In this document: one piece after another, positions 1-10,288 of the stretch | Numbering within the stretch: position 1 is the first letter of the stretch | Layout: each line of letters starts with the position of its first letter | Assembly (NCBI GenBank): GCA_021811005.1 | Contig: JAJZPY010000026.1 | Location: 1-20,519, forward strand | Direction of reading: 5' to 3' | Source of the DNA: Pseudomonadota bacterium | Lineage (GTDB): Bacteria > Pseudomonadota > Gammaproteobacteria > Burkholderiales > Ferrovaceae | Length of the DNA: 20,519 bases | Program-made: the position numbers and the translations under genes | The notes under the pieces: model-generated | The model's database searches: none | What the model was told of the DNA's origin: nothing | What the model saw: only the letters and a program-made list of their open reading frames with translations

Positions 1-1397
1 TCCAGGCCATCACGGATGCGCCCCAATCGGTGTCGTTTCAGAGCATGGCACGGCGCCAGCAGGCCGTCGCCGAGACCATCCTGCGCGACCCGGCGGTGGA
101 AAGCCTGTCTTCCTTCATCGGCGTGGACGGCGTCAACACCACCATCAACAGCGGGCGGCTGCTGATCAACCTCAAACCGCTTGATGCGCGCGGAGCGGAA
201 GGTTCCATCACGCAGGTCATGGCGCGCCTGCGCCAGGCACTGCAGGGCATGGAAGGCATACAGGTTTTCCTGCAGCCGGTCCAGGACCTGACCATCGAGG
301 ACACCCTGAGCCGGACCCAATTCCAGATGACGCTCGAAAGTCCGAAAGCCGAAGAAATCCAGCAATGGACTCCGCGCCTGGTGGAACGGCTGCGAACCCT
401 GCCCGAGCTGAAGGACGTGGCCAGCAACTTGCAGAACGACGGCCAGCGGGTTTACCTCGACATCGACCGCGACAGCGCCGGCAGACTGGGCGTCACGGTG
501 GCTGCCATCGACAATGCCCTGTACGACGCTTTCGGGCAGCGGCTGGTTTCCACCATCTTCACCCAGTCCAACCAGTACCGCGTGGTGCTCGAAGTGCTGC
601 CGGAATTTCGCCAGAATCCCCGGCAGCTGGAAAGCATTTACGTTTCCGGTACGGGCAACGCCCAGGTTCCCCTGTCCCAGCTCGTGCGCGTGTCCGAACG
701 CACCGGGCCCCTGTCCATCAATCACCTGGGCCAGTTTCCGGCAGCCACGGTTTCCTTCAACCTGTCACGCAACACGTCCCTGGGCCAGGCCGTTGACGCC
801 ATCAACGGCGTTATTCGGGCCCTGGATCTTCCCCTGAGCGTGGAAATCCGCTTTCAGGGGGCCGCCCGTGCTTACCAGAAATCGCTTTCTTCCACGCTCT
901 TGCTGATCCTGGCGGCCATCGTGACCATGTACATCGTGCTGGGCGTGCTCTATGAAAGCTATATCCACCCCGTCACCATCCTCTCCACGCTGCCTTCGGC
1001 CGGGGTTGGCGCCCTGCTTGCGCTGACCGTGACCGGGCATGACCTGGGCGTCCTGGGCATCATTGGCATCATCCTGCTCATCGGCATCGTCAAGAAAAAC
1101 GCGATCATGATGATCGACTTTGCCCTCGATGCGCAGCGCAACCAGGGGATGAACGCGCTGGATGCCATTCGCCAGGCCTGCCTGCTGCGCTTTCGCCCCA
1201 TCCTCATGACCACCTTTGCCGCGCTGTTTGCAGCCCTGCCCCTCATGCTGGGAACCGGCATCGGTGCCGAGCTGCGGCAACCGCTCGGGCTCACCATGGT
1301 GGGAGGGCTGCTCGTGAGCCAGCTCCTGACCCTGTTCACGACGCCGGTCATTTACCTGGCGATGGATCGCCTGGCTTCACGGCCCAAGACGGCATGA
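1..1397 (+). CDS. mdtB: Multidrug efflux RND transporter permease, MdtB/MuxB type (5' end outside window)
   Basis: Inner-membrane proton/drug antiporter subunit of a tripartite RND pump. The reading frame is open from base 3, so about 464 C-terminal residues of a protein of roughly 1040 are visible and the true start lies upstream. The visible part runs from the second periplasmic (porter/docking) domain into the C-terminal membrane bundle. Recognisable segments include the YIVLGVLYESYIHP helix, the LSTLPSAGVGALLAL loop and the GIVKKNAIMMIDFA motif, all typical of the family. The neighbouring gene is clearly MdtC/MuxC-like, and in such clusters (mdtABC, muxABC-opmB) the first permease is MdtB/MuxB, so the name rests partly on position. 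Its stop codon overlaps the start of the next gene in ATGA. The adaptor protein gene should lie just upstream. Drug specificity cannot be read from the sequence. Confidence 0.93.
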   Translation, partial: QAITDAPQSVSFQSMARRQQAVAETILRDPAVESLSSFIGVDGVNTTINSGRLLINLKPLDARGAEGSITQVMARLRQALQGMEGIQVFLQPVQDLTIEDTLSRTQFQMTLESPKAEEIQQWTPRLVERLRTLPELKDVASNLQNDGQRVYLDIDRDSAGRLGVTVAAIDNALYDAFGQRLVSTIFTQSNQYRVVLEVLPEFRQNPRQLESIYVSGTGNAQVPLSQLVRVSERTGPLSINHLGQFPAATVSFNLSRNTSLGQAVDAINGVIRALDLPLSVEIRFQGAARAYQKSLSSTLLLILAAIVTMYIVLGVLYESYIHPVTILSTLPSAGVGALLALTVTGHDLGVLGIIGIILLIGIVKKNAIMMIDFALDAQRNQGMNALDAIRQACLLRFRPILMTTFAALFAALPLMLGTGIGAELRQPLGLTMVGGLLVSQLLTLFTTPVIYLAMDRLASRPKTA

Positions 1398-4300
1398 GCC
1401 TGACCTGGGTTTTCATCCGACGACCCATCGCCACCACGCTGCTGACGGCCGCCATTGCGCTGGCTGGGCTGGTGGCATTCAACCTGCTGCCCGTCGCGCC
1501 CCTGCCCCAGGTGGATTTCCCCGCGGTGTACGTGCAGGTCAGCCTGCCGGGAGCCAGCCCGGAAACCATGGCGGCCACCGTGGCCACTCCGCTGGAGCGC
1601 ACGCTGGGCCGCATTGCCGGCATCGAGGAAATCACCTCCAGCAGCGCCACAGGACAGACGCTGCTGAGCCTGATTTTCGACCTCGATCGCAACATCGACG
1701 GCGCGGCACGGGACGTCATGGCCGCCATCAATGCCGCGCGCACGCTGCTGCCCACAGGCCTGCCGTTCAACCCCACCTACCGCAAGGTCAATCCGGCCGA
1801 CGCCCCGATCCTCATCATGGCGCTCACCTCCGCCACGCTCACGCCCGGGGAAATCTACGATGCGGCTTCCACCATCCTGGCCCAGCGTCTGTCCCAGGTG
1901 GACGGCGTGGGTCAGGTGACCGTGGGCGGCAGTTCGCTGCCTGCGGTGCGGGTGGAACTGAGCCCGCCGGCGCTCAACCGTTACGGCCTTGCCCTGGAAG
2001 ATGTGAGAACGGCCATTGCGAGCACCAACACCAATCGCCCGAAAGGATTCCTGGAAGACGAAACGCAGCGCTGGCAGATCCAGAACAACGACCAGGCGGT
2101 GCGCGCGCAGGAGTACCGGCCGCTGGTGGTGGCCTGGCGCAATGGCGCCCCGGTTCGCCTCTCTGACGTGGCCCAGGTGGAAGATTCGGTCCAGGACCTG
2201 CGCAATCTCGGCATCTCCAATGGCCGCCGCGCCATCCTGCTGATCGTCAACCGGCAACCCAACGCCAACATCATCGAAACCGTGGATCACGTCATGGCCG
2301 TGGTGCCACACCTGCGCGCCGCGATCCCGGCCGCCATCGACCTCAAGGTGGTCATGGACCGCACGCCCACCATCCGCGCCTCGCTCCATGACGTGGAGCG
2401 AACGCTGGCCATCGCCACCGCGCTCGTCATCCTGGTGGTGTTTCTGTTCCTGCGCGAAGCCCATGCCGCGCTCATTCCAAGCGTGGCGGTACCGGTCTCC
2501 CTGATTGGCACGTTTGGCGTGATGTACCTGTTCCACTACAGCCTGGACAACCTGTCCCTGATGGCACTCACGGTTTCCACCGGTTTCGTGGTGGACGACG
2601 CCATCGTCATGCTGGAAAACATTTCCCGCCACATTGAAGCGGGGCTCCCGCCCATGGAAGCTGCCATGAAAGGCGCGCGTGAAGTGAGCTTCACGGTGAC
2701 CTCCATCAGCGTGTCCCTGATTGCCGTATTCGTGCCCCTGCTGCTGATGGGCGGCCTGGTGGGGCGGATGTTCCGCGAATTTGCCGTGGTGCTGTCGGTG
2801 GCCGTGCTGGTGTCGCTCGTGATCTCCCTCACCACGACCCCCATGATGTGTGCCCGGCTGTTGCGCAAGAAGGGCGAATCGCCACAACCCGGTACAGGAC
2901 CGGAACCCGTACGCTCGCCGCTCCGGCGCCTTGCCGCGCGCTGGATGGGGGCCCCCGTCGCACGGCTGCGCGATGGTTTCGACCGGCTGCATGGCCATTA
3001 TGGACGTTCGCTGGAATGGGCCGTGGGCCACCGCCGCTGGGTTCTTGCAATCCTGCTCGCCACCATCGGCCTCAACGTCTACCTGTACGTCATCGTGCCC
3101 AAGGGTTTTTTCCCGCAGCAGGATACCGGTCGGCTGATCGGCCGGGTGCAGGCGGACCAGGGCATCTCGTTTCAGGCCATGCGCGCGAAACTGGCGGAAT
3201 TCATCGCCATCTGCAAGGAAGATCCCGATGCCCAGGACGTGATTGGCTTTACCGGGGGCGAAGCCCGCAACGCGGCCAACGTGTTCGTGGTCCTGAAACC
3301 CCCGGGCGTGCGCCATGCCTCGTCGGATGAAGTCATCGCCCGCCTGCGCAAGAAGCTGGCGCGGGTAGCCGGCGCCAGCCTTTACTTCCAGGCGGTGCAG
3401 GACCTGCGTTTCGGCGGCCGCATGGGCAACGCGCAATACCAGTACACGCTGCAGGGAAATGACCTGGAAGAGCTGCGCCAATGGGAGCCGAAAATAAAGG
3501 CCGCGTTTGCCAAGCTGCCCGAGCTTGCCGACGTCAACACCGATCAGCAGGACAAGGGGCTCGACGTGTACGTGACCATCGATCGCGACACGGCGGCCCG
3601 CCTGGGGGTTTCAGCCAAATCCATCGACCTCGCCCTGAACGACCTCTACGGGCAGCGCATCATTTCCAACATCTACAATCCCCTCAACCAGTACCGCGTG
3701 GTCATGGAAGCGGCGCCCCAGTTCTGGCAGTCACCCGCCGTGCTGGAGCAGACTTATGTGAGCGGCGCCAGCGGGGCCGTGGTCCCCCTGGCAACCGTGG
3801 CGCATTTCAATCCCGGCAACGCGGCCCTGGCAGTGAACCACCAGGGGCAATTCCCGGCCAGCACGATCACGTTCAACCTGCCCATCGGCGTTTCCCTCGG
3901 ACAGGCCACGCGCGCGATCGACCACGCGTTTCTGCGGCTGGGGGTGCCCGCCTCGATCCAGGGCGGTTTTCAGGGAACGGCGAAAGTATTCCAGGCATCG
4001 CTGGCCAACCAGCCGCTCCTGATCTTCGGGGCCCTGCTCGCGGTGTACATCGTGCTGGGCATTCTGTACGAAAGCCTGGTGCATCCCCTCACCATCCTGT
4101 CCACCTTGCCTTCTGCGGGCGTTGGCGCCTTGCTGGCACTGCTGGCCACCCACGTGGAATTTAGCCTGATGGCCCTGATTGGGGTTATATTGCTGATTGG
4201 AATCGTCAAGAAAAACGCCATCATGATGATCGATTTCGCGTTGCAGGCCGAGCGCCAGCACGGCCTGGCACCGGAAACCGCCATCATGGAAGCCTGCAAG

Positions 4301-4546
4301 CTGCGTTTCCGTCCCATCATGATGACGACGCTTGCCGCCATGCTGGGGGCCCTGCCTCTGGCCGTGGGCTGGGGTGTGGGCTCGGAACTGCGCAGGCCGC
4401 TGGGCATTTCAATCCTGGGGGGCCTGGCGGTCAGCCAGATCCTGACGCTCTACACCACGCCCGTGGTTTATATTTACCTGGATCGTTTCCGTACGGCCAT
4501 GCTCGCACGATTCAATTCCCTGAGGAAAACCCGTGAATCGCACTGA
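1394..4546 (+). CDS. mdtC: Multidrug efflux RND transporter permease, MdtC/MuxC type
   Basis: Complete 1050-residue RND permease, close to the usual length of about 1030. The N-terminus has the first transmembrane helix (FIRRPIATTLL) followed by LPVAPLPQVDFP and LPGASPETMA, which I recognise as MdtC-like. The proton-relay aspartates are the DD pair at residues 401-402, in GFVVDDAIVMLEN of transmembrane helix 4. KGFFPQQDTG follows the start of the second half, and the C-terminal bundle repeats the GIVKKNAIMMIDFA motif seen in the preceding permease. MdtB and MdtC proteins are known to work as a heteromultimer. The gene starts at the ATG inside the ATGA overlap with the upstream permease and has no strong ribosome binding site of its own, so coupled translation is likely. 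It overlaps the outer membrane gene by 14 bases. There is no sign of damage. Confidence 0.96.
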   Translation: MSLTWVFIRRPIATTLLTAAIALAGLVAFNLLPVAPLPQVDFPAVYVQVSLPGASPETMAATVATPLERTLGRIAGIEEITSSSATGQTLLSLIFDLDRNIDGAARDVMAAINAARTLLPTGLPFNPTYRKVNPADAPILIMALTSATLTPGEIYDAASTILAQRLSQVDGVGQVTVGGSSLPAVRVELSPPALNRYGLALEDVRTAIASTNTNRPKGFLEDETQRWQIQNNDQAVRAQEYRPLVVAWRNGAPVRLSDVAQVEDSVQDLRNLGISNGRRAILLIVNRQPNANIIETVDHVMAVVPHLRAAIPAAIDLKVVMDRTPTIRASLHDVERTLAIATALVILVVFLFLREAHAALIPSVAVPVSLIGTFGVMYLFHYSLDNLSLMALTVSTGFVVDDAIVMLENISRHIEAGLPPMEAAMKGAREVSFTVTSISVSLIAVFVPLLLMGGLVGRMFREFAVVLSVAVLVSLVISLTTTPMMCARLLRKKGESPQPGTGPEPVRSPLRRLAARWMGAPVARLRDGFDRLHGHYGRSLEWAVGHRRWVLAILLATIGLNVYLYVIVPKGFFPQQDTGRLIGRVQADQGISFQAMRAKLAEFIAICKEDPDAQDVIGFTGGEARNAANVFVVLKPPGVRHASSDEVIARLRKKLARVAGASLYFQAVQDLRFGGRMGNAQYQYTLQGNDLEELRQWEPKIKAAFAKLPELADVNTDQQDKGLDVYVTIDRDTAARLGVSAKSIDLALNDLYGQRIISNIYNPLNQYRVVMEAAPQFWQSPAVLEQTYVSGASGAVVPLATVAHFNPGNAALAVNHQGQFPASTITFNLPIGVSLGQATRAIDHAFLRLGVPASIQGGFQGTAKVFQASLANQPLLIFGALLAVYIVLGILYESLVHPLTILSTLPSAGVGALLALLATHVEFSLMALIGVILLIGIVKKNAIMMIDFALQAERQHGLAPETAIMEACKLRFRPIMMTTLAAMLGALPLAVGWGVGSELRRPLGISILGGLAVSQILTLYTTPVVYIYLDRFRTAMLARFNSLRKTRESH
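4522..4526 (+). promoter_or_regulatory. Ribosome binding site that fixes the GTG start of the outer membrane lipoprotein gene
   Basis: GAGGA lies six bases before the GTG at 4533, inside the end of the mdtC-like gene. This spacing supports the GTG start, which gives a good lipoprotein signal peptide. Confidence 0.7.
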
Positions 4547-5974
4547 CGCCACACTGCGCCGGGGTGTGCTCGTGGCTGCCCTGCTCCTGTCCGGATGTGC
4601 CGTGGGGCCGGACTACCAGCGCCCGCCGGCCGCAACGCCTGCCAGCTTTCAGGTGCCTCCCGGCTGGAAAATCGCCGAGGCGCACGATGCCGATATTCCG
4701 GCAGACTGGTGGCAGCTGTTTCATGATCCGCTGCTGGGCGACCTCGAACAGCGTGTGGCCGGGTCCAACCAGACGCTGGCCCAGAAGGAAGCCGCCCTGC
4801 GCCAGGCGCGTGCCCTGGTGCAAACCGCCCAGGCGGGGCTTTTCCCCACCCTCAACCTCAACGCGGGCAGCACGCGAAACCGGGCATCGGCCGGCGCCAT
4901 CGGTTTGGCCCAGGGCATGATTTACGACAATTATCTGCTTTCCACGCAGGCCAGCTGGGAACCGGACCTGTGGGGTTCGGTACGGCGCACCATCGAATCC
5001 AACACGGCCGCCATGCAGGCCAGCGCCGGCCAGATGGCCGCCACCCGCCTCAGCCTGCAAAGCCAGCTGGCCGCGGACTATTTCCAGTTGCGCGCGGACG
5101 ACTCTCAAAAGCGCCTGCTGACGGACACGGTCGCTGCCTACCGCCAGTCCTTGACGCTCACCCAAAGCCGTTTCGAGCAGGGCGTGGCTGCAAAAACGGA
5201 CGTGCTGCAGGCGGAAGCGCAACTGCGCAGCACCGAAGCCCAATTGCTGGACGTGGGCGTGCAGAGGGCCCAACTCGAACACGCCATTGCGGTGCTGGTG
5301 GGGACGCCGCCATCCGATTTCCACATTCCCGAATCCGCTCTCGACGGGAAAATGCCGGCCATTCCCCTCACCGTGCCGTCCGTGCTGCTGGAGCGCCGCC
5401 CAGACATTGCCGCGGCGGAACGCAGTGCCGCGTCAGCCAGCGCCCAGATCGGCGTGGCCAAGGCGGCCTTCTTTCCCGCGCTCACCCTCAACGGTTCCTA
5501 CGGCTTCCAGAACCGCGCCTACAGCAACCTTGTGACCCAGCCCAACAACATGTGGGCATTCAGCCCGCAGATTCTCCAGCCCCTGTTCGACGCCGGCTTG
5601 CGGGCTGCCGCTGTGGACCAGGCTGTGGCAAGCTATGATCAGTCCGTGGCCAACTATCGCGAAGTGGTGCTGGAGGCATTCCAGAACGTGGAAGACAACC
5701 TGGCCGCCGCCTCCATCCTGTCGCACGAAATCGAGGTGCAACGGTCGGCCGTGGAATCGGCGCGACAGACCCTGGTGCTGACCGAAAGCCAGTACCGGGA
5801 AGGCGTGGTGGGCTATCTCAACGTCCTTTCTGCGCAGACCACGCTGCTCACCAGCGAGCTGACGGAACTCAGCCTGCGCAGCCGTGAATACGTGGCCAGC
5901 GTGCAGCTGATCGTGGCGCTCGGCGGCGGATGGGATCACGCGGAGGGAATGCAACCTGACACCATGGTGGCCAA

Positions 5975-5978
<4 letters not shown>
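4533..5978 (+). CDS. NodT-family outer membrane efflux lipoprotein (OprM/OpmB-like)
   Basis: Outer membrane channel of the tripartite pump, 481 residues, the usual length for the family. It starts with GTG, preceded by GAGGA at a six-base spacing. Residues 1-22 form a lipoprotein signal peptide with a basic start, a hydrophobic core and the lipobox LSGC, so Cys22 should be lipidated. The following CAVGPDYQRPP is a hallmark of the NodT family. WWQLFHDPLL (59-68) and SWEPDLWGSVRR (141-152) are further family segments. RFEQGVAAKTDVLQAEAQL (213-231) and a matching QYREGVVGYLNVLSAQ segment near residue 417 mark the two structural repeats of TolC-like proteins, with long heptad-rich helices between them. 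It overlaps the permease gene upstream and nadE downstream (ATGA). The context makes it the dedicated exit duct of the MdtBC/MuxBC-like permeases. Confidence 0.95.
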
Positions 5979-8049
<2,071 letters not shown>

Positions 8050-8050
<1 letters not shown>

Positions 8051-8883
8051 TGGAGTTTCTGCCGCTGCTGACCCTGCCTGACGGTTGCAAAGATGCCCCC
8101 TTGTGGTTTGTCTTTCGTGGCAATGCCTTGCTGGTGGCAGCCGGCGCCAACGGGTATCGCCTGCCGCAAGACGACACGGTCACTGCGCTGCCAGCCCCCT
8201 TGCGCCGCCATGTGCTGGGCTTGCTGGACGACAGGGCGTGCTGCAGTGCCGAGCTGAACCCGGAAGCTGCTCCGCCTCCGGGCCACGAATTTTTGACCCT
8301 GCGTGCGCTCTTCGGACGCTTTGACGAAGCACTGCTGGCACTGGCCGGGCGTGCCTTTCAGATCATCGACTGGGATCGCACGCACCAGTATTGCGGACGC
8401 TGCGGGTCGCCGACCCAGCTGCGGGACCATGAGCGGGTGCGCACGTGCCCCGCTTGCGGGCTTTCGGTCTATCCACGCATTGCGCCTGTGGTGATGGGAC
8501 TCGTGCGGCGGGGTCAGGATCTGCTGTTGGCACGCAGCCCGCATTTTGCCCCGGGCGTTTACAGCGCCATTGCGGGCTATTGCGAAGCGGGGGAAAACCT
8601 GGAAACGGCCTTGCAGCGGGAAATCAGGGAAGAAGTGGGCGTGGAGGTGGAGGACATCCGATACTTCAGAAGCCAGTCCTGGCCCTTTCCCCATTCACTG
8701 ATGATCGCTTTCACTTGCCGTTACCGTTCAGGCCACGTGGTGCCCCAACCCGACGAAATCGAGGATGCGCGCTGGTTTTCCGTGGACGCCCTGCCCCCGC
8801 TGCCGCACCCGGTCAGCATCGCCCGCCAGTTGATCGAGGCCGGTGCGGAACTCATTCGCGGGGAAACCCATGAAACTCATTGA
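8050..8883 (+). CDS. nudC: NADH pyrophosphatase, Nudix family
   Basis: Hydrolyses NADH (and NAD+) to NMN(H) and AMP; E. coli NudC also removes NAD caps from RNA. The ATG at 8050 shares its A with the nadE stop, giving 277 residues, close to E. coli NudC (257). A zinc ribbon is formed by Cys115/118 (CGRC) and Cys133/136 (CPAC). The Nudix box is complete from Gly176 to Val198 and fits GX5EX7REUXEEXGU, with REIREEVGV at its end. Directly after it comes SQSWPFPHS (208-216), the NudC selectivity signature SQPWPFPxS with Ser for the first Pro. The reading frame stays open further upstream inside nadE, but that region is nadE in another frame and starting at 8050 gives the proper family N-terminus. 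It ends 14 bases inside the next gene. Confidence 0.96.
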
Positions 8884-10288
8884 TCTGTTTTCGCCCATCG
8901 TCGGCCCGGCCGGTCTGGTCACGGACCCTGCGGCGCTGCGCGCCCACAACACCGACTGGCGCGGCCGTTACCACGGGGATGCCGAACTGGTGGTGAAACC
9001 GGCCAGCACTGCGGAAGTGGCTGCCGTGGTGCGAGCCTGCCACGAAGCGCGCATCGGCATCGTGCCCCAGGGCGGCAACACCAGCCAGTGCGGTGCCTCC
9101 ATTCCCCGTCCCGGGCATGGCGAGATCATCCTGAACCTGTCACGCATGAACCGCATCCTGGAAACCGACTGGGACAACGACACGCTCACCTGCGAAGCCG
9201 GCGCGGTTCTGGCCGACGTGCAGAATATGGCCCAGCGCGGCGGGCACCTGTTTCCCCTCAGCATTGCCTCCGAAGGCAGCGCGGAAATCGGCGGCGTCAT
9301 TTCCACCAATGCCGGCGGCACTGCCGTCCTGCGCTACGGCAACATGCGCAGCCTGGTGCTGGGTCTTGAAGTGGTGTTGCCCGACGGACGCATCTGGAAC
9401 GGATTGCACGGCCTGCGCAAGGACAATACCGGCTACGACCTCAAGCACTGGTTCATCGGGGCGGAAGGCACGCTGGGCATCATCACCACAGCCGTGCTGC
9501 GATTGTTTCCCTTGCCCCATGCGCGGGCCACGGCCTGGATTGCCGTGCCCACCCCACAGGCTGCGGTGTCGCTGCTGGGCCACCTGAGGTCACGCAGCGG
9601 CGAACGCGTCACCGGCTTCGAACTCATTTCCCGCATGGCCGTTCAGCTGGTGCTGCAACATATCCCGGGCAGCCGCGACCCCCTGCCCGAAGCCGCCCCC
9701 TGGTATGTCCTGGCCGAAATGGATGACACCGACCCGGGCGCCGATCCTCACGCGGCCCTCTCATCGGCCCTGGATCAGGCATTGGAAGAGGGCCTGGTGC
9801 TCGACGCGGCCATTGCCCAGAGCGAAGGCCAGATCAACGCCCTGTGGGCGCTGCGCGAACAGATTTCGGAAGCGCAACGACTGGAAGGCATCAGCATCAA
9901 GCACGACATCAGCGTGCCGGTCAGCCGCATCCCGGCGTTCATCGAAGACGCCACGGAACGCCTCCAGGAACAGTTTCCCGGAATCCGGGTGGTCTGCTTC
10001 GGCCATGTCGGCGATGGCAATCTTCACTACAACCTGTCCAAGCCCAACCAGCAGGAAAATACCGAATTCATCGGGCAGACGCCGGCCGTGAACCGGGTCG
10101 TTCACGACACGGTGGATCGCCTGGGCGGCAGCATCAGCGCCGAGCATGGCATCGGCCAGCTCAAGGTGGACGAACTGGCGCGCTACAAGGATCCGGTCGC
10201 GCTCGAACTCATGCAGCGCATCAAAGGCACCCTGGACCCTCTGGGCATCATGAATCCGGGGAAAGTGTTCCGCGCTACCACAGGATGA
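8870..10288 (+). CDS. FAD-binding oxidoreductase, D-2-hydroxyglutarate / D-lactate dehydrogenase-like
   Basis: Flavoprotein of the GlcD/DLD/D2HGDH family, 472 residues, which oxidises a D-2-hydroxy acid to the 2-oxo acid. The N-terminal FAD-binding (PCMH-type) domain shows PQGGNTSQCGASIP (66-79), GVISTNAGGT (142-151) and NTGYDLKHWFIGAEGTLG (186-203). The C-terminal domain has FGHVGDGNLHYN, with His379 and His386, and SAEHGIG, with Glu425. These correspond to the metal-site residues of D-2-hydroxyglutarate dehydrogenases. Substrate cannot be settled from sequence: D-2-hydroxyglutarate (a by-product of SerA) and D-lactate are both plausible. I chose the ATG at 8870 because MKLIDLFSPIVGPAG gives a normal N-terminus; an upstream in-frame ATG at 8843 would add nine residues inside nudC. 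It overlaps nudC by 14 bases and the opposing peptidase gene by 14 bases at its end. Confidence 0.9.
   Translation: MKLIDLFSPIVGPAGLVTDPAALRAHNTDWRGRYHGDAELVVKPASTAEVAAVVRACHEARIGIVPQGGNTSQCGASIPRPGHGEIILNLSRMNRILETDWDNDTLTCEAGAVLADVQNMAQRGGHLFPLSIASEGSAEIGGVISTNAGGTAVLRYGNMRSLVLGLEVVLPDGRIWNGLHGLRKDNTGYDLKHWFIGAEGTLGIITTAVLRLFPLPHARATAWIAVPTPQAAVSLLGHLRSRSGERVTGFELISRMAVQLVLQHIPGSRDPLPEAAPWYVLAEMDDTDPGADPHAALSSALDQALEEGLVLDAAIAQSEGQINALWALREQISEAQRLEGISIKHDISVPVSRIPAFIEDATERLQEQFPGIRVVCFGHVGDGNLHYNLSKPNQQENTEFIGQTPAVNRVVHDTVDRLGGSISAEHGIGQLKVDELARYKDPVALELMQRIKGTLDPLGIMNPGKVFRATTG

Noticed and set aside
1352..3481. A 709-codon open frame on the minus strand opposite the mdtC-like gene.
   Set aside because: Its histidine-, glycine- and arginine-rich translation is typical of antisense of a GC-rich gene, and the plus-strand permease is unmistakable.
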